This document shows positions 48,806 to 60,100 of a stretch of 64,000 nt of DNA, in pieces; the stretch's first letter is position 1; every line of letters starts with the position of its first letter. A program made the translations under genes and the position numbers. The notes beneath the pieces are model-generated. The model made no database searches, was not told where the DNA came from, and saw only the letters and a list, made by a program, of their open reading frames with translations. The stretch covers positions 7,176,586 through 7,240,585 of the forward strand of contig OY811978.1 of the NCBI GenBank assembly GCA_963681505.1. Direction: 5' to 3'. The DNA is from Eunapius fragilis. Lineage: Eukaryota > Porifera > Demospongiae > Spongillida > Spongillidae.

Positions 48806-49206
48806 ATATACCTTCAGCTTATTTAGCCAATAATATTTCAACTTGAAGTTATGAAAACAGTTATGAATTTAAAGTAGCTATATAACTAGAAATACAGATC
48901 TAAAACTAAAGTGACAGTACACGTATTTATAAAAGCTATGCATAGAACATCTTTTTACACGTACATGTAAAGCTATTGCAAATGTTACATTTAACATCAT
49001 CTTTGCGATGCGCAAACCCAGCCTTTACCATATTTACACCGTCACGTAAACATCAGGTTTGCTTTGTCGTAAATGTAAGTAAATGTAAGTAAACGTGACC
49101 TTTAAATTTTTTTTTTTAGTTAAAGCACATATAATTTCATAATATGAATAAAAATGGGTACAAAGTAAGATGTGCGGATGTGCACACAAAGGATGCAGCT
49201 AATGCG
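48806..49206. other. intergenic, 3' of the retroelement
   Basis: AT-rich, with a GTAAATG-repeat island at about 49060-49100. No gene seen. Confidence 0.4.
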
Positions 49207-52090
49207 TTAAACAGATACTGAGGGAACCTTGGTTTCTGCAACAGCCAGATCAATCATGCTGGATCTGAATGCTCGCCCCTGTGATGATCTAGCACCTCTT
49301 AGGCACCTGATGGAAGAGCGCAAGAGAGAGAAACTAAGGCAGCATCTTACCCAAGCAATAGTTGCGCCATAGCTTTGCTCTTGCTTGGTTGATAGAAGAG
49401 AGGCAAGTCTCATGTATGTTACGGAAGTACACTTCCCCATTCCTCCTGATGTGGTAAATACTAGTGGAGTGAAGGAGCTATGTTCTACCTCCCATACACG
49501 TTGGTCATACGACCTCTGCTTTTGGCGTTCATGAAGGCAGTATGCTGATGGTATAACTGCATGTTTCGATAAGAGGGAGCATTTGGGTGGAAAACACGTA
49601 CATCAAAAAATGCCTGTTGGTGACGATCACCCCAAACACCTTGTGTGCTGACGTCAAGACGAGCACCATCTTCTGAATTAGAAGTTTCATGCGACAGCAG
49701 TTCTCCAGTTAAAGTTTGCAATGGGGGTTCTATGCACACATTGGAACATACCTCAGTCAACAGATTAGCTGTAAAATCCCTCAGATCATTGTGGCACACA
49801 GATGGAAAACCACCTGTCGGGCAGGTGAGTGCATGATCTGTGGTGAAAGAACTGCCACAGACACAGTGGCTTGGTAGGTTTGATGTTTGCCAATTGTAGC
49901 GAAGACACATGGCATCATGGAAAGCACCCTTGTGGAGTGCAAAACCACGATCACTGATAGGCAGGACTGACAGCCATGATGAGGCACCCTTTTCACTATT
50001 GAGAGCCATAGATCGCACATGAGCAGGAGGCAGGATAGCTTTGAGTCACACAATTTCAGAAGAGTGTAATTGTTGTCTCAGTAAGTGAATTGTTGCCTTG
50101 GCCTGTTTTTGATCAACAAGTGTGGAGTGAGGAAGGTCCATGCACTGTGACAATATACAGGAAACGAGAGGGGCCGTGATGTTTACAGATGAGAAATATT
50201 AAAAAAAAAGCTGATACAGTGGGGTTAGGTATGGCAAGACCACCAAGATGTGCTGGAAGAGCGAAAAGGTCCCTCTCCATATCATTGATGCTGTCACGTC
50301 CTGTGATGGAGGGTATGAAATGGAGCCTGACTGCATCCTCAAGTGGCTGGAGTAGTGAAGATATGTCAGGTATGGTGCAAAGAAAGAAAGTCCAAAGCCC
50401 AGACACACCATGAGCAAAAGCACAGTAGGCAGCATGAGGTTGAGTCTTAGCGATCAAGGATAAGTTGAGAATGGTAGATGTCCACACTTTCACTTTGTCG
50501 CTGATGTAGCTCTCTAGAAAAGAACGGCTCCCAAGTGCTGCGCTTCCCTTCAGATGTTATTCGAATTCCTGTGCCAGAGAATAGTTCTTTTGCATCATGC
50601 TCATGTTGGGGTTTAACAATCAACCATGGTTTCCCAGGGTTGACAAAGTATCCATAGGAGGGACCAGATGATGACAACATGGTCCACCAGGCCTTAAGAT
50701 TCATTAGTGTGCCACCTGCTGTAGCATCGTCAGCATACCAAACCTGCTTGGTGTTTGTGCTCTGCAATTTCTCAATCAAAGGAACAGTTGCGACAGCATA
50801 CATGGCCATGGCAAGAGGGTCTCCCTGGGTTGTTCCTTCCTGAGAGAAAAGAGTATCCCCATCTATGAAGAGAGAAGCATTTTCTCTGTAATTGTTTGTA
50901 AGTATAGTGGCAAGTGATGGACACAATTGGTGGATATTCAAGAGAGCAACTTTACAGTTGAAAGAGTTGAATGCGTTATTAGCATCAAAAAGCAGGACAG
51001 TCTCAGTCATTGCATCATGAAAGATGCGACACATTGAATGTATGGCAGCTTCACATCCAGCTTCATGTCCAGCACAAAGCTGAAGAGCAGCCTCTAGTAC
51101 ATCAGACTTGATAACAGAAAGAACTGCCTTGCTAATAATTCTTCTGACTATCTCACCAACACCAATGGGGCGCACTCCTGGACATTTATCAAGGGCAATA
51201 GGACGGTTGGCAGTGAGTGCTGCAATACTTTGAGGGTCAACATAAGTCGTACATATTTTTCGTGCAACCAAGGTGAGGCTATTGCAGAGATCAGTGGAGG
51301 CACGCTGAAAAGAAGTGCACAAGCGTCTCCAACCAAGAGCATCAAGACCAGATGGACCAGCTGATCCATTTGTGTGTAGAGCAGCCGCCCGGATTGAAGC
51401 CCCGTCCAATGACAGGATGACTTGGCAGTTTTGGAGTAGGAAATGACAAAAAGCAGATGGATGAATAGGTTGACCAATAGGGTGCTTGCTTATCAGTTCT
51501 TCACTCACAGTAAGACCAGTTGGTAACTTAGAATTCAGGGGCAGCATGCCACCTTTAGAGTCTGACTCATTATGCAGCAGCTGAAGTGCTGCTTTAACCT
51601 TCCCCTGAAACATGAATTTGGTGAAGAGACGAGTGATTTTGTCAGTATGGGAAGTTGTTTTGAAACATGCCCTCTGTAGACAATGTTGGAGAACTCGTCC
51701 TTCAAGAATAAGGCCATTTATGTCACCAAGGCGCCACATTTCAAGTCATCTCTGCAGACATTCAACATTATCTTTAGATTTTGAGGTAGGGTGTGGTTTC
51801 TGAAGGAGAAGTGATGGCGCAATCATTGCAACCTTTAGCGCAATTGATTCAATTGCTGTACCCTCTCCATAGGCACAAAATAGTTTGGAAAGTTCCTGGG
51901 TAAATTGATGGCCAATCTTACCAGATGGGGGGAGAAATAAGTTATGTTTCCAATAAACAATTTCTGCATAAGCAGCAGTTACAGAATGGATGAAACCAGC
52001 GCCATCAACATCACTCCAAATAAAGTTAGGAGGAGATGAAATCATCATGTTTAAATCGTGTTTACGCATATCTCTCCTATGACCCATCAA
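49207..52090 (-). pseudogene. decayed non-LTR-like retroelement with reverse transcriptase
   Basis: On the minus strand the pieces run in order. 51746-52090 is a conserved head (FIWSDVDGAGFIHSVTAAYA). 50447-51739 is a reverse transcriptase with GPSGLDALGWRRL, VLLFDANNAFNSFN, QGDPLAMAMYA and the catalytic VWYADDATAGG. 50113-50493 is the RT thumb region (KTQPHAAYCAFAHGVSGLW). 49485-50018 has a zinc-like HCVCGSSFTTDHALTCPTGG followed by a nuclease-like ARLDVSTQGVWGDRHQQAFF and DVRVFHP. 49207-49440 is the tail (CCLSFSLLRSSIRCLRGARS). Breaks: an in-frame TGA at 51746-51748, a frameshift near 50545, a scrambled stretch at 50020-50200 and another frameshift near 49480. No 5-bp target duplication was found. 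Not functional. Confidence 0.85.
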
Positions 52091-53090
52091 CTAGGTGGAT
52101 GAAAAATCCAGTCCAGATCAGCACATGTTTACTTACCTTGGTTGCTTAGCAGCTGCTTCACTCTTCGTAAGCGATTGCAGAATTAAGTAGTGGTGTAACG
52201 GAAATATCAAAGGCTGCTGCTGCCTTACCTAGTGAACAGTCTGGAACCAAAATTTTGGCAGTGTACATTATTATGATTATAATAGGATAATGCTAAAGTA
52301 GCCTTACATATAATTTATGCATATGATCATGTGATTAATAACGCTAGTGAAAATCCCACTACTGTGAGAACAGCTGCATGAGGTATCAGTGGCATGGGGG
52401 ACTAGAGGCTCTCCGTCTGCAGAGAGCACACAGCTGTCCTTCCCATGCAGCTATTATCTTCATGCAGCAAGCCGGATATCATGCAGCAATAGTTGCTCGA
52501 GGATGTGAGGTTATTGGGTGTGGCTTGACTTCCAGTGATGCATATGGTGGGGGCGGGACACACAGTTATTTAGGAGCATTATATCTGATTTTCAGAACAC
52601 ATTTCCTCTCCAGAAAAAAAAAAAAAACACGTGTTAATGGCATTGATACATAATGAGTCCGATTAAGGCAGCAGAATTATAAAATAAGTCATTGTGAGTA
52701 GATACATTACCACTAGGTACAATATCTTATACTTTTCCCTCTTCTGAGAAATTTACACTTAGTGGCTCCTTTTCGGACTCCAAATTCTTTACCAGTTTCA
52801 CCCTAAAACAATAAAACCGAGGGGGGGGGGGGGGGGGGGCCGGGAAAGGTGTAATCACGATGCACCTACACGTGACCAAAACTATAAGTATCAGCAACTA
52901 AGCCCTTTTCATGTAGGTAGCATACTTATTACACTGCTAAATGGTGCAAATATTATATAATCCCCCTATCACATCCCATCCCATCCCTCCTGCCTATCAC
53001 ATCCCATCCCTCCATATTCCATCCCTATATCTATCTCTCTCTCCTCCACCCACCCCCTACCCCCCTCTCTCCAACCCCACTCTTTCCACC
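52091..53090. other. intergenic
   Basis: No gene recognised. It has a G run near 52822-52840 and CT-rich CATCCC repeats at 52970-53090, directly downstream of the stop codon of the next gene. Confidence 0.45.
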
Positions 53091-53741
53091 TTACTGGTAT
53101 TCAGGAATCCTTCTGATTCTTGCTCTCATGAGGACAATAACGGCCACTATGAGCAAAGTCACCCCTGCAACCATCACCAACCCTCCAACCGTGATGAGAG
53201 TGACCCCAACACCACTGCTCCAGCCACCCAAGGAGGCCCCCACACCAGTGGCTGCCTCCCCAGCCGGAAGACCAGAGGCAGGAGGAGGAGCAGTGACAGT
53301 AGTACCATCCTTTGGCTGGCTCACTGTGGCGTTGGTCGGGACACAGGTGGTTATGGGCACACGTCCTGTCGTACCACGCGGTGTGGGGGATGTCGGGTAC
53401 GCCTGTGTCATGTTCTCCAGTTGTGAGGTGCCGCAATGGTCATCTCTGAAGGAACTGATGTACACAGGACACGCCACGTCCAAGGTGAACCTTGTGCCGG
53501 CAATGACCAGAGTGGTGTCCTCACTGGTGACCCACTCGCTCAGGTAGGCGAGGAGCTCGCTGCTGTTTGCGGTTGAAGTAGCATTTAGTTGAGCCCTGCA
53601 AATGACAGTGTTGGCGTTGCTAGTGCAGGAGAAGGCAGCTTTTGTCACACGGTTGGTGCTGAATCCACAGTCGCAACGGCTGTCGACTGCATCCACTAAC
53701 GTTGAAGTAACGTCATTCAGCTTTGCCTCTGGTCTGTTTGC
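53091..53741 (-). CDS. last exon of a type I membrane protein
   Basis: 217 codons, in phase from the acceptor after CAACTAG (53742) to a TAA. The outside part has four cysteines in CDCGFSTN, SCTSN and ICRAQ. It then has a membrane-proximal motif (TLDVACPVYISSFRDDHC), a Ser/Thr/Pro linker (TTCVPTNATVSQP, APPPASGLPAG), a helix (LVMVAGVTLLIVAVIVLM) and a very short basic tail ending RRIPEYQ. The pattern recalls membrane-proximal domains of sponge orphan receptors and resembles the right-edge gene. The 5' exons were not found on the minus strand up to 56.6 kb, so the intron is long or the gene is broken. Confidence 0.65.
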   Translation of the reverse strand, partial: ANRPEAKLNDVTSTLVDAVDSRCDCGFSTNRVTKAAFSCTSNANTVICRAQLNATSTANSSELLAYLSEWVTSEDTTLVIAGTRFTLDVACPVYISSFRDDHCGTSQLENMTQAYPTSPTPRGTTGRVPITTCVPTNATVSQPKDGTTVTAPPPASGLPAGEAATGVGASLGGWSSGVGVTLITVGGLVMVAGVTLLIVAVIVLMRARIRRIPEYQ

Positions 53742-54216
53742 CTAGTTGAGAGTGAGTTTGCATGCACGTGTACATGTGTGGTGGATGTGATGTGAGCATG
53801 TGATTGTGTACATGTGTGTGGTGTGTGTTTATGTGCATGTACGTGCAAGTGTGCAAGTGTCCATGTGTAGATGTGTAAAATTGTGTGTGAATTCAGTGTG
53901 AATGCACTTAGCATGCACCAAACACATATACACCCTCTTGAGCAAAGTACTAAAGTTAGGAACCATAAAAACATTGAAGGATAGCCTAGGCAACATGAGA
54001 TTGTTTTACCCTTGAAAGAGGTTGATAAGATATGAATAATATACATGCATGAACTGTACGTATGAATAAACTAAGCACATGCAGGTAGGTTAGGCACATC
54101 GTTTTCTGCAGAATAATCTTCACTGATAAGTGCAACAACTTAAAAAGAAACATAAAAGCTCACACATTGAAATTGTCACACTGTTATATGTATGAGATCA
54201 CATATTTTAATTTCAG

Positions 54217-54460
54217 GATTATCAGATTGGCGCAAAATGTTCAGGTGTCCATTTCCCTATATAATCAATGCATAGTGTACATTGACCATTATCCCCACTT
54301 GTGCCTGTATCCACAATGCTACAAAACTATGGCTGATTATAACCATGAAGTAGTGCAGGGAAAGAGACATGTAAACCTGCAGCTGCTTCCTACAAATAAA
54401 GGAAATGTATTCCACAATGAAAAGAGAACACTGTTTTATGTCCCCCAGCTGCCATTCTGA
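54217..54460 (+). CDS. possible orphan terminal exon
   Basis: After an acceptor TTTCAG, 80 codons stay open to TGA: QCIVYIDHYPHLCLYPQCYK, then GKRHVNLQLLP. Cys-rich and protein-like. The pattern loosely recalls the last exon of the 36.7-44.4 kb gene (both have an ADY followed by a Val-rich strand), but a connection would have to cross the retroelement. Function unknown. Confidence 0.3.
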
Positions 54461-56016
54461 TCACACCCACATTTACATATACATTTTTATGCCTAAATAA
54501 ATCCAAATTTCCATTTTGAATAGGAATAGTCAATTGAATCAAGATGTATCTGCCTTGTATAGGCATTGCTAATGTGTTAGAACTTTACTAAATGAGCACT
54601 GTTAGAGCACACATATACACGAAAAAAACTTACAACCCAGTTTTGGCAACAATATACTCCAATGATTTGTAGTTGAAAGAGTGAACTTGTTGGCACTGAA
54701 GAATGAATACATTATGTGTTTAAAATTAATGAATACTTTTGGGCATCATTATGGATCTGGTGAACCATGACAAGAAGGTCACCAAACTAAACAAACTCAT
54801 AGTACCAATAACCAACTAACAGGTGTATGTGCACATCCAATAAACAGCTGTCGCTGTAAACCCTGCAGAACAGTAAATTCATACAGTACTGTACACGCAA
54901 GGAGAGCACATGTAGCAGCTGGTCACCTGTAGCTAATCATTCATTTTTGGTTATTCTCCTCTGAAAATAACTATAACTATCAAATGTGATTAAATGCATA
55001 GATGTAAAGGTATGTATGTTTGCGGTTATCAGCAAATACACACTACTACAATACACAGTACATACTGATCTATGAACAACTATCTTCTGCCATGCACACA
55101 TATATATGGGGTCCACACTGGTAGGATCAAGGGCAACAATATTGTGAACATGTGGGATACATACACAGTGGGCAGTTGCAATGAATAAAATGAATACAAG
55201 TGCCCTAAGGTACCGTTTATAAGCCTCCTACATGTACACTCCTTCCGCCCACAATGAAAAAATAAAGGCTATCAATCTTGAGTATCCATCTATCCCAGCA
55301 TGTATCACAAAGCGCCACCTAATGAACAGGAGTTGGATTACTCACTTGATGTTATCTTACAAATTAGTTTACTGGTAAAGGCAAACTCAAAAACTACATG
55401 TAAGATCACCTGCAGCCATCATACAGTATTTTCACCCTGGTGATGATAAATTGCCAGGTTCATGGATGAGATGTACAACAAGTTAAAACTGTTATATTGA
55501 GAAAGAAACTAAACACATGTATCCTTTTGATTTCAGTGTAAAGTTAAAAATGATAAAACCAGTTTACCATACAAACAAAAAAGTTTAATTTTAAAACAAA
55601 AATTAAAGTGAATGGAATAATGGAGGTGCATCATTTACACAATAATAATCCTAGTGCAAGAATTTGTGTCAACTGAAGTGGATGGTCTCAGGTTTTGAAG
55701 TCTACTACCTCGAAATGACACAACTTAATTCTTCTTTTAGGAGATATGTACTCGAGTCACCACTATTAAAAGTAATTCCATATTGATTCTAACGACAGTC
55801 TTCAGCACACTTATACCATCCACTAACATCTCAGAAGATGAAAGATATGTATCTGTTGTGAAAGAAGTATAAACGCCAAATGAAGTGGCAGTGACGATGA
55901 ACGGTTTACCATCAGAAATTGAATGATGCTATTGCTGTGCAAATGCGGAATTAATTATCTGAGTAGATGCATTTTACTATATAGAAAACAATGGCAGTTC
56001 AGCCTTTTTTCACATG
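54461..56016. other. intergenic, AT-rich, no gene recognised
   Basis: I see no conserved frame, repeat array or RNA gene in this stretch. Confidence 0.5.
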
Positions 56017-56360
56017 TCAATCTCAACTAGTCCCTATTAGTTTTACCTCGCCACACAACAGCCATACTGCGCTATAAACAGTATTGCTATACAGAAAACA
56101 AGTGAACTTCATGTCGTTTTCGCAGGGAGTACGTTTCTTGTTATCAAGCTGTTCTACACATACTTCGATACTACGCGAAGGAACTACTCGAGAACTACTC
56201 TAAGATATATTGGGTGGTCAATCTCAACTCGTCCCTATTAGTTTCACCTCGCCACACACCAGCTATACCACGCTATAATCAATATGACTATACATAAAAC
56301 AACAAAGTTCACATCATTGTTTTATTTATGGAGTACGTTTTTGTTATCAAGCTATACACA
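56017..56360. repeat. pair of diverged direct repeats of about 143 bp
   Basis: Copy 1 is 56017-56160 and copy 2 is 56218-56360, 201 bp apart. Both start TCAATCTCAACT and share GTCCCTATTAGTTT, CCTCGCCACACA and GTTATCAAGCT. They lie immediately upstream of the compact ORF cluster and could be its regulatory region. Confidence 0.75.
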
Positions 56361-56694
56361 ACAACGACATCTGTTATTGACCCATACATATACTCGTGCA
56401 TACACATGCTGATGGCATCACTACTATCGTGTTGCTACCTATTTTATCACCATGTGCTATACTGCTTACGATTACCTCTATATTACAAGCGATAGCAAAA
56501 GAAACGACAGCAGTACTCTCTTTTTAACGAGCTTGTCTCTGAACTTATATATACCGGCTGCAATAATAATTTTAAGTATTGCTTTGCACGTACACGATTG
56601 AATATCAAGATCCATTCTATGTAATACAATAGAATAAAAATATGACATACAAAGTATTAGAGAATTACATATAATAGGGTATTATCCCATTGCA

Positions 56695-57075
56695 ATGGAC
56701 TCATCACAAGAAAGCGTAGTCTTGTCCGTCGATGACAAATACTCTGAAGTGTTGGTTTTCACAGACGGGTCACGAAAGCTCATCTCAGGTGTTTTCCTCT
56801 CTCTGTACATCACCAATCGTACGATATACGAAAAGTTCAAGGAACTGAGACTCAAGAGGTCAGACGATGTAGAGAGCGATCTGTACCAGTTTGGCAACGA
56901 CCTATGGAGCACAAGTAAGTTGTCATTCTCAGCAATGCTGCATCAGATCCTGGACACGCGTGACGGACGCATATGGGCCAAGGACTATCTCAACAAGGGG
57001 ACTTGCAAAGGTATCAAGAAGTACCAAGTGAAGGACTACCTCGTCGAAGCAGACAGGTGTAGGTCAAAGTATTAA
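56695..57075 (+). CDS. cluster ORF 1, 126-residue protein
   Basis: Single-exon ORF from ATG 56695. It is charged and has no signal peptide or helix. Landmarks: FTDGSRKLISGVFLSLYITN at about 24-43, FSAMLHQILDTRDGRIWAKD at about 79-98, and IKKYQVKDYLVEADRC at the end. It shares layout with ORF 2: an acidic head, GxKKxIxGxxxxLYxxxxxxxxxY, then a W, and K(Y/I)xVKDYxxx near the end. Function unknown. It is first of four same-strand ORFs with gaps of about 120, 40 and a few hundred bases. No introns or obvious poly-A signal lie between them. Confidence 0.65.
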   Translation: MDSSQESVVLSVDDKYSEVLVFTDGSRKLISGVFLSLYITNRTIYEKFKELRLKRSDDVESDLYQFGNDLWSTSKLSFSAMLHQILDTRDGRIWAKDYLNKGTCKGIKKYQVKDYLVEADRCRSKY

Positions 57076-57198
57076 GCGCGATGTGATGTGTATATACTAA
57101 GTGTGTCAACAGGATTAAGTCCTGGGAAAGGGGAGGTTTGCATCTCCTTTTTCCGTCGTATTTTTTTTGCTATACCTATTTATATACGTGCTAAAATC

Positions 57199-57694
57199 AT
57201 GGCCGAAGCTAAGGACAAAGATATCGCATTTCCAGAAGCAACCGTAGGTACATACAAGGAGGAGATATGGACTGCAGCAGGAGTGAAGAAACGTATTATT
57301 GGTTCATACGTGGATCTGTACCTATCTAAGGAGCTAATCGACGAGAAGTATCTCGATATGCTGAGGGCTAGCAGAGCGACAGGAGCTCCAGCTGACTTAA
57401 TTGGTAGGGTTTGGCGACACATTCATAGCAGAGGGTAAGAAGCCATCAACTATGGATAAAGTAGAAGAGATTGCGTTTTCGAATGTGGGCAGGACGTGGC
57501 TTGGTCGATTTACTGCTCCTAATCAAGACTTTCTAGCAGCAGGGGGCAAGAAGATACGAGTGAAAGACTACTGGACAGTTCCAAAGGGAGTAGCAGATGA
57601 AACACTGTTTGCAAAAGACACCACTATATCGAAGAAGTTTGATCAAGCACTCACTGCCGATCAGAAACAGTTGCTAATGTTCAGGCGACGATAG
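57199..57694 (+). pseudogene. cluster ORF 2, paralog of ORF 1 with a frame break
   Basis: The first frame starts at ATG 57199 and runs to 57438 (GVKKRIIGSYVDLYLSKELI). The second frame, open from 57401 to 57694, continues the paralog pattern (FSNVGRTWLGRFTAPNQDFL, then KKIRVKDYWTVPKG). The switch lies in 57400-57410, around TTGGTAGGGTTTGG. It may be a frameshift, a sequencing error or programmed slippage. Together the frames match the length and landmark order of ORF 1 with an extra tail. Function unknown. Confidence 0.55.
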
Positions 57695-57734
57695 ACAGTA
57701 AAAAAATAATCGATGTAGTTAATATAGCATTATC

Positions 57735-57986
57735 ATGGCAGTCGCACTGTTCGAAGAAAAGTATATTGACGAGGAAGGACATAAGCGAATATATAGGGGA
57801 TGTCTCCTTAATACATGGGGCTTGACACAGGGACTAATAAGCGCTTATTTTCAAGCCTGTATGGACGACTCCAGAGCAAGAGATGAAAGACCTAGTTTCG
57901 AAGATCGATATGTTTTAGGTGCTACTAAGGGTCAGTTGACATCTGTGAAATATATAAACTGCAATGCATCGCGCAAACAAAACTAG
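57735..57986 (+). CDS. cluster ORF 3, 83-residue protein
   Basis: ATG at 57735. Residues IDEEGHKRIYRGCLLNTWGL fall where ORFs 1 and 2 have G-x-K-x-I-x-G, so it may be a third, shorter paralog. It ends abruptly after KYINCNASRKQN, possibly truncated. Function unknown. Confidence 0.5.
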   Translation: MAVALFEEKYIDEEGHKRIYRGCLLNTWGLTQGLISAYFQACMDDSRARDERPSFEDRYVLGATKGQLTSVKYINCNASRKQN

Positions 57987-58105
57987 GACGCAAAAAGATA
58001 AATATACATAGATCGGTGCAACCCGTGCCGCCATGCAGGCGTGTACCTGATTATTGGTGTGCGGAAGGCGGGAGGAATGAATTACTTATTGACGCCATAC
58101 ATTCC

Positions 58106-59054
58106 TGTAATATATTCACAAACTGGTTCGTGACACACCAACGGAGAGCACAAATGACACACGAACACACATTTATATACAATAACAACCGGTTTATCCG
58201 GTACTCGTCCCGCGCCCGCAATACGCATGCGCACATCCGATTGTACATATATCACACCCCTCCCCACTTAGGTTGAGGTCTTTGTTGTAGCGGCGCTGCG
58301 GGGCAGTTGACCTTCGGCGTCAAATCTGTTCATCAGGCCCTGGCGACCCATTGTTCTTAGGCGGCTGTCTGGGGCCTTCGCACGTGGTGCCCATACCCTC
58401 TCAGACTGCTCGCAACTCAAAACGCTTATCCGGGGCCTTCACCGTGGCTTAATCGTAAAGCCTACACTCCCTCGGCACGTTCCTTATATTGCCTCCCGAC
58501 GGCAGGATCTCCTTGTCCTCCCCGGCGCAGGCTCCTACAGATGACTCGAACTAATCAGGGGCCATCCACTTGGTCGCTGACCATTCTCCCTCTGACTCTG
58601 TAGCACATGCCTTCACCCGCTTATTGAAAGGGGTGACTCCTCCTCGGTGGTAGGATAGCTGTCCTCCCCGGCGGCCGGTTACACTAACTAGCGCATTTGT
58701 CAGGGCCCTCTACATAGAGATCACATTCCATTCTCCTCTGACGCGCGTACATATGCCAATACATCTCGTAGGTACACATCCTCTCCTCCTTGTTCTTGAA
58801 ATTCTTCCTCGGTGAGAAGATCACTCCGTCCTCGTACACCGCTTCACTTTTTCTGTCTTCTCGTGAGAGGGGCTCCCGTCATGGTGCGCACCCTCGTCGC
58901 CAATGTCATATATTCACAAACTGGTTCGTGACACACCAACGGAGAGCACAAATGACACACGAACACACATTTATATACAATAACAACCGGTTTATCCGGT
59001 ACTCGTCCCGCGCCCGCAATACGCAAGCGCACATCCGATTGTACATATATCACA
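58106..59054 (-). mobile_element. 949-bp LTR retrotransposon, non-autonomous (TRIM-like)
   Basis: Two 151-bp direct repeats, 58106-58256 and 58904-59054, differ at few positions. On the minus strand each starts TGTGATATATGTACAATCGG and ends in -ACA. ATTCC flanks the element on both sides (58101-58105, 59055-59059) as a 5-bp target duplication. Inside the 5' LTR (minus strand) is a primer-site-like TTGGCGACGAGGG, and just before the 3' LTR is a purine tract AAGTGGGGAGGGG. The interior (about 650 bp) codes for no gag-pol; a short ORF (MTGAPLTRRQKK) follows the primer site. It is young, given near-identical LTRs, and needs help from an autonomous Ty3/Gypsy-type element. Confidence 0.93.
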
Positions 59055-59059
59055 ATTCC

Positions 59060-60100
59060 AAAATACGATACAACAGGCTTGATAAACCAGGTGAAAGGGC
59101 AAGTGCCAATTCTATCTACGGTGGTATCATCGGCGATGCATTCAATCTATTCTTTGGTGGAATAAGAGCAGCTCTCCCTCCAACATCAGGTCCTGCAACA
59201 GCACCAGCATCGACTCCACCAAGTTTAGCAGATGTAACGCATCCACCTGCACCAGTACCCGTATCTATTGACGATGTTTCGCGTCCAGCAGGAGCAGGGT
59301 ACGCAGCAATGACGGAGACAGATACAGTAGCGACACACCTGCCTGAAGGAGCAACAGTACAAACAGAGGGCGATTATCGCGAGAACATGAAGGCAATAAG
59401 GGAGATCAATAGGAGAGAGGAGAGAGAACTGCGAGATATGCTAAAAGATGAACTAGATGATTATGATGGAGACGATCTTATTGACGATGAGATATATTTA
59501 CCAACCTATGATGAGGTATCGGAGAAAGACATGTTGAGGGGCATTCGATCGCCGCCACCTGGTTATAGATCTAACCTAACAACGCCAGCTCTTCCAGATG
59601 AAGATGGGCCAGACACGCCGGGATTTAAATCGGCGGCATCTAGTGTGGCTAGTACTCCTATGGGATCACCAAATAGACCAGTTGACACAAGTCAAGCATC
59701 TATATATGGAACACCACAGCAAGAAGCGGTTACACCACGGTCACAGCCACAGGAAGAAGCAGCTACACCACGGCCACAGCCAGAGCAAGAAGCGGCTACA
59801 CCACAGCCAGATCCGTTGCAACTACCGAGGAATATGAATGATATAGATATGCCAATCGGAGCCATACCAGATGATATCAACCCTGCCTATATGCCAGCTT
59901 CGCGAGATGACTTCATAATGGGTGTGAAAACACTGGCGGGATTGAGTGTGGAGCAGCTGAAAAAATACTCGAGGTCCACCAGTAAGAACGGTATTGAAAT
60001 ATACAATGATGCACTCGCTAAAATGTCGCGTAACGCGTCTGTAATACTAGGTGTGGAAGCAGATGATCTATATGCACTTGCTCTGACACAGGAAAGTTAG
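59060..60100 (+). CDS. cluster ORF 4, acidic Pro-rich protein with late-domain-like motifs
   Basis: About 345 codons are open from the LTR element's edge to the stop. The extra upstream part of the frame lies inside the LTR element and is not part of the protein. The original start is uncertain: an ATG at 58076 lies across the insertion in another frame, and the first internal Met is near 59311. In order: a Gly/Phe amphipathic-looking segment (SIYGGIIGDAFNLFFGGIRA), a Pro/Ala linker, a charged helix (NRREERELRDMLKDELDDY), LPTYDEVSEKD and RSPPPGYRS, a three-fold repeat (QQEAVTPRSQP, QEEAATPRPQP, EQEAATPQPDP), then a folded-looking end (IMGVKTLAGLSVEQLKKYSR). The amphipathic head plus YDEV/PPxY-like motifs recalls minor capsid or membrane-active proteins of DNA viruses, but this is only an analogy. 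Confidence 0.5.
   Translation, partial: KIRYNRLDKPGERASANSIYGGIIGDAFNLFFGGIRAALPPTSGPATAPASTPPSLADVTHPPAPVPVSIDDVSRPAGAGYAAMTETDTVATHLPEGATVQTEGDYRENMKAIREINRREERELRDMLKDELDDYDGDDLIDDEIYLPTYDEVSEKDMLRGIRSPPPGYRSNLTTPALPDEDGPDTPGFKSAASSVASTPMGSPNRPVDTSQASIYGTPQQEAVTPRSQPQEEAATPRPQPEQEAATPQPDPLQLPRNMNDIDMPIGAIPDDINPAYMPASRDDFIMGVKTLAGLSVEQLKKYSRSTSKNGIEIYNDALAKMSRNASVILGVEADDLYALALTQES

Noticed and set aside
52378..52653. 91-codon plus ORF
   Set aside because: No motif, ends in low-complexity A-rich sequence, and lies in repeat debris.
58790..59054. N-terminal extension of cluster ORF 4
   Set aside because: It lies inside the LTR retrotransposon, whose target duplication shows it was inserted later.
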